This document shows positions 47,710-56,494 of a stretch of DNA of 64,000 bases, piece by piece. The stretch covers positions 620,001 through 684,000 of the forward strand of contig NZ_CABPSM010000001.1 of assembly GCF_902459555.1 (NCBI RefSeq), read 5' to 3'. The DNA is from Pandoraea horticolens. Its GTDB lineage: Bacteria; Pseudomonadota; Gammaproteobacteria; Burkholderiales; Burkholderiaceae. The notes under the pieces are model-generated. The model was given only the letters and a program-made list of their open reading frames with translations. It was not told where the DNA came from and did no database searches. Made by a program: the position numbers and the translations under genes. The number at the start of each line of letters is the position of its first letter. The first letter of the stretch is position 1.

Positions 47710-48378
47710 ATGACGAGCAAACCGCAACGAAACCTTCGCACCGCCGCAGTGAGCGCGGCCGATATCACCTGCGAATACGGCCCTTTCCCCGATGCCGATC
47801 GCATCCATGGTGTGACCTTCGATGGGCAGCAGGTCTGGGCCGCCACCGGCGAAAAGGTGTTGGCCTTCGATCCGGCGAGCGGCGAGGTTAGCCGCATCAT
47901 CGAAGCTCCGAGCGATGCCGGTACCGCCTTCGACGGCACCCACCTCTATCAGATCGGCGAAGACCGCATCAACAAGATCGAACCGTCCACCGGTCGCATC
48001 GTGCATTCGATCCCGGCACCGGACAGCGGCAGCAATTCGGGGCTGACGTGGGCCGAGGGCAGCCTTTGGGTCGGGCAGTACCGCGACCGCCGCATTCTGC
48101 AAGTCGACCCGGCCACCGGGCAGGTGCTGCGCAGTATCGAGTCCGACCGGTTCGTGACAGGCGTCACTTGGGTTCGTGACGAACTGTGGCACGGCACGTG
48201 GGAGAACGACGAGAGCGAGTTGCGTCAGGTCGACCCGACCGGCGGCGAAGTGCTCAAGCGCGTGCAGATGCCCGATGGCGTTGGCGTGAGCGGTCTGGAG
48301 TATGACGGCCACGGCCTGTTCTATTGCGGTGGCGGCGCCAGCGGCAAGGTGCGCGCCGTGCGCTACCCCAAGGACTGA
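47710..48378 (+). CDS. beta-propeller (YncE/Vgb-like) protein
   Basis: A 222-residue protein made of repeated four-strand units with the pattern (V/I)xxFD/VDPxTGxV, e.g. VLAFDPASGEV, INKIEPSTGRI, ILQVDPATGQV and LRQVDPTGGEV. It resembles YncE, SMP-30/Vgb-type and glutamine-cyclotransferase-like propellers, but is short at about five blades. No signal peptide is seen, so it should be cytoplasmic. Substrate unknown. AGGAGA precedes the ATG. Confidence 0.7.
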   Translation: MTSKPQRNLRTAAVSAADITCEYGPFPDADRIHGVTFDGQQVWAATGEKVLAFDPASGEVSRIIEAPSDAGTAFDGTHLYQIGEDRINKIEPSTGRIVHSIPAPDSGSNSGLTWAEGSLWVGQYRDRRILQVDPATGQVLRSIESDRFVTGVTWVRDELWHGTWENDESELRQVDPTGGEVLKRVQMPDGVGVSGLEYDGHGLFYCGGGASGKVRAVRYPKD

Positions 48379-48424
48379 CGAACCTCTCTCGGGCATGGCC
48401 GTTTGCGCGTGGCCGCCATCATAG

Positions 48425-48456
48425 GAGACAGACTATCGCGAGCGATAGCCTGTCTC
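48425..48456. promoter_or_regulatory. long inverted repeat upstream of ahpC
   Basis: Arms GAGACAGACTATCGC and GCGATAGCCTGTCTC pair at 14 of 15 positions across a 2-base spacer. CTAT and GATAG elements recall OxyR half-sites, but their 12-base spacing does not match the canonical 11. It lies 90 bases before ahpC and has no T tract, so I read it as an operator rather than a terminator. Confidence 0.5.
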
Positions 48457-48545
48457 AATTGCATAGATTCCAATAATCAATTTCAACTTGTCGATAGTGG
48501 CCGGCATACTGTCAACACTTTCCACCCCGTCAGAGAGACAACGAC

Positions 48546-49109
48546 ATGCCGATCATCAACACCCAGATCAAGCCGTTCAAAGCCAACGCCTATCAAAACG
48601 GCGATTTCATCACCGTGACCGACGAGACCCTGAAGGGCAAGTGGTCGGTGGTGGTGTTCTACCCGGCCGACTTCACCTTCGTGTGTCCGACCGAACTGGG
48701 TGATCTGGCCGACCACTACGAAGAATTCAAGAAGCTGGGCGTCGAAGTCTACAGCGTCTCGACCGATACCCATTTCACGCACAAGGCGTGGCACGACACG
48801 TCGGACACAATCCGGAAGATTCAGTACCCGATGGTCGCCGACCCGACGCTCGCGATCTCGCGCAACTTCGATGTGCTGATCGAAGAGGAAGGCCTGGCGC
48901 TGCGCGGCACGTTCGTGATCAACCCGGAAGGCGAGATCAAGCTGTGCGAAATCCATGACAATGGCATCGGCCGCGACGCGAAGGAACTGCTGCGCAAGGT
49001 GCAGGCAGCGCAGTACATCGCCGCGCACCCGGGGGAAGTCTGCCCCGCCAAGTGGACGCCGGGCGCTGAAACGCTGAGCCCGTCGCTGGACCTGATCGGC
49101 AAGATCTAA
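48546..49109 (+). CDS. ahpC: alkyl hydroperoxide reductase, peroxiredoxin subunit
   Basis: A 187-residue typical 2-Cys peroxiredoxin. The peroxidatic Cys is in FVCPTELGD (about residue 47) and the resolving Cys in GEVCPAKW (about 166). It reduces H2O2, organic peroxides and peroxynitrite in the cytoplasm, and is re-reduced by AhpF. A preceding AGAGAGACAACGAC leads to the ATG. Expected to respond to oxidative stress through OxyR; the inverted repeat upstream may be the site. Confidence 0.97.
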   Translation: MPIINTQIKPFKANAYQNGDFITVTDETLKGKWSVVVFYPADFTFVCPTELGDLADHYEEFKKLGVEVYSVSTDTHFTHKAWHDTSDTIRKIQYPMVADPTLAISRNFDVLIEEEGLALRGTFVINPEGEIKLCEIHDNGIGRDAKELLRKVQAAQYIAAHPGEVCPAKWTPGAETLSPSLDLIGKI

Positions 49110-49135
49110 GCGCCACAAGCGATTATCGTAGCAAG

Positions 49136-49159
49136 CGCCGCTCAGATCACAGAGCGGCG
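49136..49159 (+). other. hairpin in the ahpC-ahpF gap
   Basis: Eight-base perfect arms CGCCGCTC and GAGCGGCG with an eight-base loop and no T tract. It may attenuate read-through from ahpC or stabilise the ahpC mRNA. Confidence 0.4.
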
Positions 49160-49297
49160 TCCCCGCCGGCGCGGCGGCCCCCCTGAACCTGTCGCGCCGG
49201 CACCTAATCCCGAATTGCCGACGCTTACCTGCGCCCGCCTGCGGCTGACGCGGTGGCCTCTGCTCGCCTTTTCACCCCATCGAGACGGATAAACGCC

Positions 49298-50896
49298 ATG
49301 TTGGACGCGAACCTCAAAGCCCAGTTGCAAACGTACCTCCAGAAAGTCACGCGCCCCATCGAGATCGCCGTGTGGCTCGACGATAGCCCCAAGGCGGCCG
49401 AGATGAAGGCGCTGGTGGATGAGATCGCACCGCTCTCGCCGCAGATCGCCATCGTGACGCATCACGACGTCAATCGGGATGCCGGCGAGCGCCGTCCGTC
49501 GTTTGCCATTGGCACGCCGGGTGAAGCGCCGCGTATTCGTTTCGCCGGGCTGCCCATGGGCCACGAGTTCACATCGCTGGTGCTTGCGCTGCTGCAAGTG
49601 GGCGGTCATCCGATCAAGCTCGACGACGACACCATCGCGCAGATTCGTGCACTCGATGGCGATTTCCGTTTCGAGACCTATATCTCCTTGTCGTGCCAGA
49701 ACTGCCCGGAAGTGGTGCAGGCCTTGAACGTCATGGCGCTCATCAACCCGCGTATTCAGCAGGTCACCATCGACGGTGCGCTGTTCCAGGGGGAAGTCGA
49801 AGCGCGTCAGGTGATGGCCGTGCCCACCGTATTCCTCAACGGCGAATCTTTCACGCAAGGCCGTACCAGCGTGAAGGAACTGCTCGCAAAGCTCGATAGC
49901 GGTGCGAGCGCACGCGCTGCGAAGGCCCTCGAGACCAAGCCAGTCTACGACATGCTGATCGTGGGTGGTGGCCCGGCAGGCGCCGCCGCTGCCATCTATG
50001 CGGCGCGCAAGGGCATTGCCACGGGCGTGGTCGCCGAGCGTTTCGGCGGTCAGGTGCTCGACACGATGGCTATCGAGAACTTCGTCTCGGTGACGCACAC
50101 CGAAGGGCCGAAGTTCGCCACGGCGCTGGAACAGCACGTCAAGACGTATGACGTAGATGTGATCGACACACAACGCGCCGATGCCCTGATGCCGGGCAAG
50201 ATTCACGAGGTGCGTCTGGCCAGCGGCGCCGTGCTCAAGGCTCGTGCCGTGGTGCTTGCCACCGGTGCCCGCTGGCGCGAAATCGGTGTGCCGGGCGAGC
50301 GCGAATATCGCAACCGCGGCGTGGCGTACTGCCCGCACTGCGACGGCCCGCTCTTCAAGGGCAAGCGCGTCGCGGTCGTTGGCGGCGGCAACTCGGGTGT
50401 GGAAGCCGCCATCGATCTGGCCGGCATCGTCAAGGAAGTCACGCTGATCGAATACGGCGCGCAACTGCGTGCGGACGAAGTGCTTCAGCGCAAGCTGCGC
50501 AGCCTGCCGAACGTGCGTGTGCTGATGAACGCGCAAACGACCGACATTCACGGCGACGGCCAGAAGGTGAACGGCCTGGCGTACCGTGACCGTGTCTCCG
50601 GCGAGGCGGCCACGATTGCCCTCGAAGGGGTGTTCGTGCAGATCGGGCTGGTGCCCAACACCGAATGGCTCAAGGGCACGGTGGCGCTCTCGCGTCACGG
50701 CGAGATCGAAGTCGATGCCAAGGGCCGGACGTCGGTAGCGGGCGTGTTCGCGGCGGGCGATGTCACGACCGTGCCCTTCAAACAGATCGTGATTGCCGTC
50801 GGCGAAGGGGCGAAGGCCTCGCTGGGCGCTTTCGAGCACCTGATGCTCAGCTCGGTGGAAGACGAGGCAGCGACGCCCGAGAAGATCGCCGCCTGA
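49298..50896 (+). CDS. ahpF: alkyl hydroperoxide reductase, flavoprotein subunit
   Basis: A 532-residue FAD/NADH disulfide reductase. The N-terminal double-thioredoxin domain has the redox pair in SCQNCPEV (about 129-132). The FAD motif [15 protein letters not shown] starts near 218, and the second active disulfide is CPHC in [11 protein letters not shown] (about 345-348). The NADH site [15 protein letters not shown] follows. It delivers electrons from NADH to AhpC. GAGACGG precedes the ATG at 49298. A strong terminator ends the unit. Confidence 0.97.
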   Translation: MLDANLKAQLQTYLQKVTRPIEIAVWLDDSPKAAEMKALVDEIAPLSPQIAIVTHHDVNRDAGERRPSFAIGTPGEAPRIRFAGLPMGHEFTSLVLALLQVGGHPIKLDDDTIAQIRALDGDFRFETYISLSCQNCPEVVQALNVMALINPRIQQVTIDGALFQGEVEARQVMAVPTVFLNGESFTQGRTSVKELLAKLDSGASARAAKALETKPVYDMLIVGGGPAGAAAAIYAARKGIATGVVAERFGGQVLDTMAIENFVSVTHTEGPKFATALEQHVKTYDVDVIDTQRADALMPGKIHEVRLASGAVLKARAVVLATGARWREIGVPGEREYRNRGVAYCPHCDGPLFKGKRVAVVGGGNSGVEAAIDLAGIVKEVTLIEYGAQLRADEVLQRKLRSLPNVRVLMNAQTTDIHGDGQKVNGLAYRDRVSGEAATIALEGVFVQIGLVPNTEWLKGTVALSRHGEIEVDAKGRTSVAGVFAAGDVTTVPFKQIVIAVGEGAKASLGAFEHLMLSSVEDEAATPEKIAA

Positions 50897-50936
50897 CATT
50901 TGCGGAAGCGGCCTCGTGCCGCATTCCCTCCACAGC

Positions 50937-50972
50937 AAAGCCCTCACGCAGGAAACGCGTGAGGGCTTTTTT
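50937..50972 (+). terminator. rho-independent terminator after ahpF
   Basis: Thirteen-base perfect arms AAAGCCCTCACGC and GCGTGAGGGCTTT with a seven-base loop and a T run. It is the clearest terminator in the window. Confidence 0.95.
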
Positions 50973-51249
50973 CATTTTCTCCGGCCCATGCCGGTCTGCG
51001 CGCCTTGCATCGTTGGTCTATCGGAAATTGACCGATGAGGTATCGATTTCCGCGTTAATGGGAAAACGCATCAAAGTTCCGACGAGGGTACAGACGATGC
51101 CCAAAGACTACGCAGATCTTCGTTAATTGGCCGATTCGTTGTCACCATGTGCTCCTTCAAATTGACACCCGACGCGTGAGTCTTATGCGTTACGCCTTCG
51201 ACGAGTCACCGATATCGAATTTCGATCCGGACGCTCAACAACGAGGCAA
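50973..51249. promoter_or_regulatory. promoter region of the flagellar locus
   Basis: TTGACA at 51162-51167 with TATGCG 16 bases later is the best sigma-70-like candidate for fliF. Further upstream CGGAAAT (51022-51028) and ATTTCCG (51046-51052) form an inverted repeat with a 17-base spacer, possibly an activator site. No sigma-54 -24/-12 element was convincing, and fliE is not here. Confidence 0.35.
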
Positions 51250-52926
51250 GTGAATCGACATATGGGAATCGACAATATCTTTCGTGCCTTTCGTACGTTA
51301 GGCAGCGCTGGCACGCGATCGCGTGAGCGATGGGTGAAGTGGCGCGCTCAGCCATCGGGCTTTGCCGGACAATTGCGCAGCGCATTGCCGCTCGTCGTCG
51401 CTGCCGGTGCGATTACCGCAGCCACGCTCGCCTGGTACTCGCACGATACGGGCTACGCGCCGCTTTTCGGGCAGAACCAGCGTATTCCGATCGCGCAGGC
51501 CACGGGTGTGCTCGACGCCGAGAAAATCCCGTTTCGCATGCATCCGGACACCGGCGCGATTCTCGTGCCGCACGACCGGCTCGGACGTGCGCGCCTCGCG
51601 CTGGCCGCCAAGGGCGTGACGCCGGAGTTGCCGCCGGGGCTGGAACTGGTCGACCGGGACGAGCGCCTGGGCGTACGTCAATTCGTGCAGGACGTGCGTT
51701 TTCGTCGCGGTCTGGAAGGGGAGCTTGCGCGCACCATCATGTCGATCGACGCGGTCGACGCCGCTCGTGTGCACATCGCGCTTGCGCCGCAGACGTCGTT
51801 CGTCACGCATACCAAGGCGTCGGCCAGCGCGTCGGTGCTGATCTCGGTGCGCCCCGGTCAAAAGCTTGCGCCGCAGCAGGTGAGTGCGATTGTCAAACTC
51901 GTTGCCGGCAGTGTGAACGGACTGGCCGCGGAGAACGTTTCCGTCGTCGATCAGCAAGGCACGCCACTCACCGCGAACCTCGATCTTGACGACGCAACAA
52001 ACGGCAACGCGCAAGCGCGCACACGTTCACGCGACGAAGCACTTCGTAATGTCCGGGGTCTGCTCGATGGCATTCTCGGCCCCAATCGCTACCGCGCGAG
52101 TGTGAGTATCGATCTTGACGAGGATGTGGTGTCCAACACCACCGAGGCGCTCGGCGCCGATCCGCGCGTCATGCAGGAAGCCGTGCGCGAAGCGCGCGAC
52201 GACGATGCGGTCGTCGGTGGTGTGCCGGGGGCCATGGCCAATCGTCCCGTCGACGCGGCACCGATGCTCGGCGGTGAGGGAGGCGCAACGCGCACTACCT
52301 CGTCCACGCGTCAGTTCGCTTACGACCGTTCGATCACGCAGACCAAGCGTCATCGCCCGCGCGTGCGCCAAATGCACGTGGCCGTCATGGTCGATGCACA
52401 GGCGGCACCGGGCGGCAACGGATGGACTGCCGAGACCATTGCCGAGATTGAGCGCACATTGCGCGCCAGCGCGGGAATTCAGGTCGATCGCGGCGACACG
52501 CTGGTCGTGAGCGCGATGCCGTTCGCCGTCACCGATGGCGCCATCGCATTCGATACGCCGGACACCGCTGCGCAGGGTTTGGCGCTCACCAGCACGCAAA
52601 AGCAATACGCCGCCATTGCCGCCATTGCGGCCGCTGCGGTGCTGTTGATCGCGCTGGTGACGTGGGCGGCGCTGGCTCGGCGAGCGCGCCGTCGCAAGGC
52701 GGCCGCGCGAATCGCCGAGGACGAGGCGCGAGAGCGCAGCCGCCGGGAAGCCGAGAACGCGGCACAGCAGGCCGCCTTGCCGGCCTTCGCCAACGACATG
52801 CCGCCCGACTCGGACGCCTCGTTCGACACGAAGCTCGGACGCCTGACAACACTGGCTGACGGCGAACCCGAGCGGGTCGCCCAGATCATCAAACAATGGA
52901 TCGGTTCGCATGCCTCTGCCCGCTGA
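51250..52926 (+). CDS. fliF: flagellar MS-ring protein FliF (lateral-type locus)
   Basis: A 558-residue inner-membrane ring protein. Transmembrane helices lie at about 45-62 and 455-475. Between them are the periplasmic ring-building motifs, e.g. RHVHIALAPQTSF-like VDAARVHIALAP and SAIVKLVAGSVNGL. The cytoplasmic C-terminus, which binds FliG, ends at 52926. It forms the base of the rotor and houses the export gate. The start is a GTG at 51250 or an ATG at 51262; neither has ideal spacing to GAGGC. fliG overlaps its end by 17 bases. Confidence 0.93.
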   Translation: MNRHMGIDNIFRAFRTLGSAGTRSRERWVKWRAQPSGFAGQLRSALPLVVAAGAITAATLAWYSHDTGYAPLFGQNQRIPIAQATGVLDAEKIPFRMHPDTGAILVPHDRLGRARLALAAKGVTPELPPGLELVDRDERLGVRQFVQDVRFRRGLEGELARTIMSIDAVDAARVHIALAPQTSFVTHTKASASASVLISVRPGQKLAPQQVSAIVKLVAGSVNGLAAENVSVVDQQGTPLTANLDLDDATNGNAQARTRSRDEALRNVRGLLDGILGPNRYRASVSIDLDEDVVSNTTEALGADPRVMQEAVREARDDDAVVGGVPGAMANRPVDAAPMLGGEGGATRTTSSTRQFAYDRSITQTKRHRPRVRQMHVAVMVDAQAAPGGNGWTAETIAEIERTLRASAGIQVDRGDTLVVSAMPFAVTDGAIAFDTPDTAAQGLALTSTQKQYAAIAAIAAAAVLLIALVTWAALARRARRRKAAARIAEDEARERSRREAENAAQQAALPAFANDMPPDSDASFDTKLGRLTTLADGEPERVAQIIKQWIGSHASAR

Positions 52927-53929
52927 AACTTCCACTCTGACCGAGATCAATGGCGTTGACCGCGCCGCTGTCCTGTTGCTCTGTATGGGCGAGAAGGCTG
53001 CCGCCGGCGTGATGGCGCAACTCGCCCCCAATGAGCTTCTGCGCGTGGCGCACGCCATGTCGCGTGCCGGCAGCGTGAAGAAGCACGACGTGCATGCCAT
53101 CGTCGACCAATTTCTCGACGCCTGCACGCAGCATGGCGGTGCGAATGCCGCACCGCGTGCCTATCTGGAGCGCTCGCTCGCCGCCGCGCTCGGTGAAGGC
53201 ATCGCCAGCAATGTGCTCGACGGCATCTACGGTGATCGGATTCGTCCCAAGCTTGCGCGTCTCCAATGGGTGAGCGTGGCGCGACTCGCCGACGTGCTAT
53301 CGCGCGAACATCACCGTATGCAGGCGTTGCTATTGGCTTACCTGCCTGCCGATCTGGGCGGTCAATTGCTTCGTGCATTGCCGGAATCGCAGCAGGAAGC
53401 GTTGTTGCTGGAGACGGCACAACTCAAACGTGTCGACCGGGAACTGCTGGCCGACCTGGAAGTCATCGCCGACCGTTGTCTCGCGGGCTTGTCGGCCGAT
53501 AGCACCGAGGTGCCGGGCACGCGGCTCGCGGCGCAGATCATCGGCCATGTGCCAGACGATCAGAAGCGGTTGATGGATGCGTTGCGTGCCCATGACGCGT
53601 CGCTTGCAGAGTCCGTCGAGGCGAGCATGTATGGCTTCGACATCCTGGCTTACCAGGTGCCGGAAGTCATCGATCTGGCCGTGGCCGAGGTGCCGACCGA
53701 CATGTGGGCCATTGCGCTCAAGGGGACGGACACCCGTATGCGGCAAGCCGTGCGTGAGCGCATGTCCCGTCTTCAGGAAGATGCCCTCACGCAGGCGATG
53801 CAGCGTCTGGGCGCCATATCGGCGGCGCGTGTCGAAGCCACACGTAACGAGATCATGGCAATGCTACGCACGCGAGCGCGTGAGGCCGACATGCTCCTGC
53901 GTCTGGCCGGCGGCGAGGTGCTCGAATGA
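52910..53929 (+). CDS. fliG: flagellar switch protein FliG, with altered torque helix
   Basis: A 339-residue rotor protein. N-terminal INGVDRAAVLLLCMGEKAAA, a degenerate EHPQ motif (EHHRMQ near residue 133) and C-terminal WAIALKG mark the three armadillo domains. Aligned by hand to E. coli FliG without gaps from K264 to E302, K264 is kept (K271 here). R281, D288, D289 and R297, which interact with MotA, align with L288, Q295, A296 and S304. The stator contact is therefore different. Overlaps fliF and fliH (ATGA). Confidence 0.92.
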   Translation: MPLPAETSTLTEINGVDRAAVLLLCMGEKAAAGVMAQLAPNELLRVAHAMSRAGSVKKHDVHAIVDQFLDACTQHGGANAAPRAYLERSLAAALGEGIASNVLDGIYGDRIRPKLARLQWVSVARLADVLSREHHRMQALLLAYLPADLGGQLLRALPESQQEALLLETAQLKRVDRELLADLEVIADRCLAGLSADSTEVPGTRLAAQIIGHVPDDQKRLMDALRAHDASLAESVEASMYGFDILAYQVPEVIDLAVAEVPTDMWAIALKGTDTRMRQAVRERMSRLQEDALTQAMQRLGAISAARVEATRNEIMAMLRTRAREADMLLRLAGGEVLE

Positions 53930-54651
53930 AGCCGCATCGGTTCGGCACGAAGTCCGATGTCGCGGCCCAGCGTGGCTGGTTGCCGGTCCAGCCCGATCTG
54001 GAAACGTTGCGCGCTCAGGCCTATGCGCAGGGGATGGCCGATGGCGCAGCAAACACGCGCCCGGGGGGTTGGCAGGAAGCCTTCGACGCCGGGCGTGCAG
54101 ACGGCGAGCAGGCAGCCGAGGCACGCTTGCAGGCATCGTATGCCGAGCGGTTGCGCGACGAACTCGATGCGATGGAGCTGCCGCTTGCGGCGCTTCAGGC
54201 GGCTCGAGAGCAGGTGCATGCACGCCTTGCGGCCGGTGCTGTCGATGTGCTGAGCGACGTGGCGTCGCGCGCCGTGCGCGCCGTCGTACAGCGCGAGTTG
54301 CACACCGCGCCGGCCGACATAGCGGGCATTGTGCAGCGCTTGCTCACGCAGTTTGGCGCCGGCGACGATGCCGTCACCGTCCACGTCAGTCCCGCAGATG
54401 CCCAAGTGCTTTGCGCCCGTGTCGGGAGCACATCGGCTCACGCCGATGACACCCGCCCGGGATGGCGCATCGTGGCCGATCCGTCGCTGGTTCGCGGAGA
54501 TTGCCGTGTCGACGTCGACGGCCTCTGGTATGACGCGGGGTGCGACGGCCGTGAGGCGGCGGCGCAAACGATCGCGCGTAAGCGTCTGAGCGAATGGGTG
54601 GAGGCGTGCGTGCAAGCCTCGGCGTCGGCCGAGACGTCGGAGACACGATGA
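53926..54651 (+). CDS. fliH: flagellar export regulator FliH
   Basis: A 241-residue protein. The N-terminus has a Trp/Gly-rich PDLETLRAQAYAQGMADG segment, the centre is an Ala/Arg/Glu coiled coil (about 40-110), and the C-terminal domain resembles V-ATPase subunit E. It anchors FliI to the export apparatus and restrains its ATPase. The identity rests on position between fliG and fliI plus this layout. Overlaps both neighbours by 4 bases. Confidence 0.82.
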   Translation: MKPHRFGTKSDVAAQRGWLPVQPDLETLRAQAYAQGMADGAANTRPGGWQEAFDAGRADGEQAAEARLQASYAERLRDELDAMELPLAALQAAREQVHARLAAGAVDVLSDVASRAVRAVVQRELHTAPADIAGIVQRLLTQFGAGDDAVTVHVSPADAQVLCARVGSTSAHADDTRPGWRIVADPSLVRGDCRVDVDGLWYDAGCDGREAAAQTIARKRLSEWVEACVQASASAETSETR

Positions 54652-55931
54652 TGAACGACGAAATTGCACTCGCCACCCCGATGGCGTTCGTCACGCGGGC
54701 CACGGGCGCCGTGCTCGAGGCGCGCGGACAGCGTTTCGCACTGGGGCAAGCTTGCCGTGTCGAGACCGCCGCAGGACGATGGACCGAGGCCGAAGTGGTC
54801 GGGTTTTCCGACGGCGCATTGCAACTGCTGACGTATGCGTCCGTGGCCGACATCGTGCCCGGCGCGCGGGTGCTGCCCGGAGCGGCGACGCCCGCGTTGC
54901 GCATCGGGCCGTCGTGGCTTGGCCGCGTGGTCGATGCCTTCGGGCAGCCGCTCGACGGCAAAGGGGCGTTAGGTGGCGATGCGTTGCTCGATACGCGCTG
55001 TTCGCCGCCAGCACCGCTAGCGCGTCGCGCCATCGACGAGCCGCTGCCCGTGGGCGTGCGTGCCATTGACGGGCTGCTAAGTCTCGGGAAGGGGCAGCGC
55101 GTAGGACTGTTCGCCGGTAGCGGTGTGGGCAAGAGTGTTCTGCTGGGCATGATGACCCGGCATACCGGCGCCCAGATCGTCGTGGTCGGCATGATCGGCG
55201 AGCGCGGGCGAGAGGTGGGCGAGTTCATCGCCGAGACGCTCGGACAGGCCGGGCTCGCCAAGGCCATCGTCGTGGCCGCGCCGGCCGATGCGCCGCCCGC
55301 GCAACGCATGAAGGCCACGGAGTTGTGTCATGCGATTGCCGCGCATTTTCGCGACGCAGGTCATGACGTGCTGTTGCTCGTCGATTCGCTCACGCGCTAT
55401 GCCATGGCGTGCCGCGAGGTGGCGCTCTCGCTCGGGGAAGCCCCTGCCGCACGCGGCTACCCGGTGTCGATGTTTGCACGCCTGCCCCGGCTGGTCGAAT
55501 GTGCGGGCAATGGCGCGGGCACGGGCAGCCTCAGTGCGATCTACACGGTGCTGGCCGAAGGCGACGACTTGCAGGACCCAGTGGTCGACACCGCCCGCGC
55601 GGTGCTCGACGGTCACATCGTGCTTTCGCGCGAATTGGCCGACGCCGGACATTACCCGGCAATCGACATCGGGGCGTCGGTGAGCCGGTGCATGACCCAG
55701 GCCGTGGGCACACGCCATGCCTACGCCGCGCGCGCGTTCAAAGCGCACTGGCACGCCTATCAACAGATTCGGGAGCTGATGCCGCTCGGCGCCTACGTGC
55801 CGGGCGCTCACGCCGAGACCGACCGTGCCGTATCGCGGCATCCGCTCATGCTCGAATTCCTTCGCCAGCGCGACGGCGAGGCGAACACGCCGCACGGTCT
55901 GTGCGAGCGGCTGGAGGCGCTATGCCGATGA
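54648..55931 (+). CDS. fliI: flagellum-specific export ATPase FliI
   Basis: A 427-residue F1-beta-like ATPase. Walker A is GLFAGSGVGKS, Walker B DVLLLVDSLTRYA, and the ERGREVGEFI catalytic Glu segment follows. The ARGYPVSMFARLPRLVE motif is typical of type III export ATPases. It unfolds and delivers substrates at the export gate. The ATG at 54648 overlaps the fliH stop and has GGAGA upstream; the frame is open a little further. Confidence 0.96.
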   Translation: MMNDEIALATPMAFVTRATGAVLEARGQRFALGQACRVETAAGRWTEAEVVGFSDGALQLLTYASVADIVPGARVLPGAATPALRIGPSWLGRVVDAFGQPLDGKGALGGDALLDTRCSPPAPLARRAIDEPLPVGVRAIDGLLSLGKGQRVGLFAGSGVGKSVLLGMMTRHTGAQIVVVGMIGERGREVGEFIAETLGQAGLAKAIVVAAPADAPPAQRMKATELCHAIAAHFRDAGHDVLLLVDSLTRYAMACREVALSLGEAPAARGYPVSMFARLPRLVECAGNGAGTGSLSAIYTVLAEGDDLQDPVVDTARAVLDGHIVLSRELADAGHYPAIDIGASVSRCMTQAVGTRHAYAARAFKAHWHAYQQIRELMPLGAYVPGAHAETDRAVSRHPLMLEFLRQRDGEANTPHGLCERLEALCR

Positions 55932-56494
55932 CCTCACGAACGCCGCGCGCACTGCATGCGTTGCTGTCGATGCGAGACCGCGCGCTCGCGGCGGCGCAAC
56001 ACGACGGCCGGCAACTCGCCGAGCAGCATGTGCGGCTCACACGCAACGTCGACCAGCTCACACGCCTGTATCGCGCTGTGGCCATCGGCGGCACGCGGGC
56101 GAATGCCTACAGCTTCCAGAATCGCGCCGATTACAAATGCACGCTCGTGCAGATGATCGAGACACAGCAAGCACCGATGGCGCAGCTGGCGCGGTGGCAG
56201 GCGGTCGCGGCGCAGGCCGTGCGCGATGCACAGCGCCGGCGCGAGGGCGTGGCAACGCTCGTCGCCCGCCATGAGGCAGCCGCGAAGCAGGCCCGGTTCA
56301 AGCGCGAGGGGCAGGAGCAGGTGGCTCAGGCACTGGCGGTTTGGCAGCGCGGCGAGGCGGCGCGGGAGCGAAATGAGGAAATTGCCTCGGGTGCTCGCAT
56401 TGACAAAGCACGGGCGGCGGTCGCTTTGGTTGGGAAAACGCGTCTCGCGTTTCGCATACCTACCGAACCAGGAGCTTCGCCATGCTGCAAGTAA
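55922..56494 (+). CDS. fliJ: flagellar export protein FliJ
   Basis: A 190-residue, largely coiled-coil protein (about 15-150) rich in Arg, Gln and Ala, resembling the gamma subunit of F1. It couples FliI to the export gate. Identity depends on position after fliI, length and coiled-coil content. It starts at an ATG overlapping the fliI stop and ends 13 bases inside fliD, a tightly packed arrangement. About 40 residues beyond the usual 150, with a basic C-terminal tail. Confidence 0.8.
   Translation: MPMTSRTPRALHALLSMRDRALAAAQHDGRQLAEQHVRLTRNVDQLTRLYRAVAIGGTRANAYSFQNRADYKCTLVQMIETQQAPMAQLARWQAVAAQAVRDAQRRREGVATLVARHEAAAKQARFKREGQEQVAQALAVWQRGEAARERNEEIASGARIDKARAAVALVGKTRLAFRIPTEPGASPCCK

Noticed and set aside
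48421-48497. A canonical OxyR tetrameric site upstream of ahpC
   Set aside because: ATAG and CTAT elements occur, but their spacing is 12 or irregular rather than 11, so I report only the inverted repeat.
49142-50947. A 601-codon minus-strand open frame opposite ahpF
   Set aside because: ahpF is certain; the antisense frame is composition-driven.
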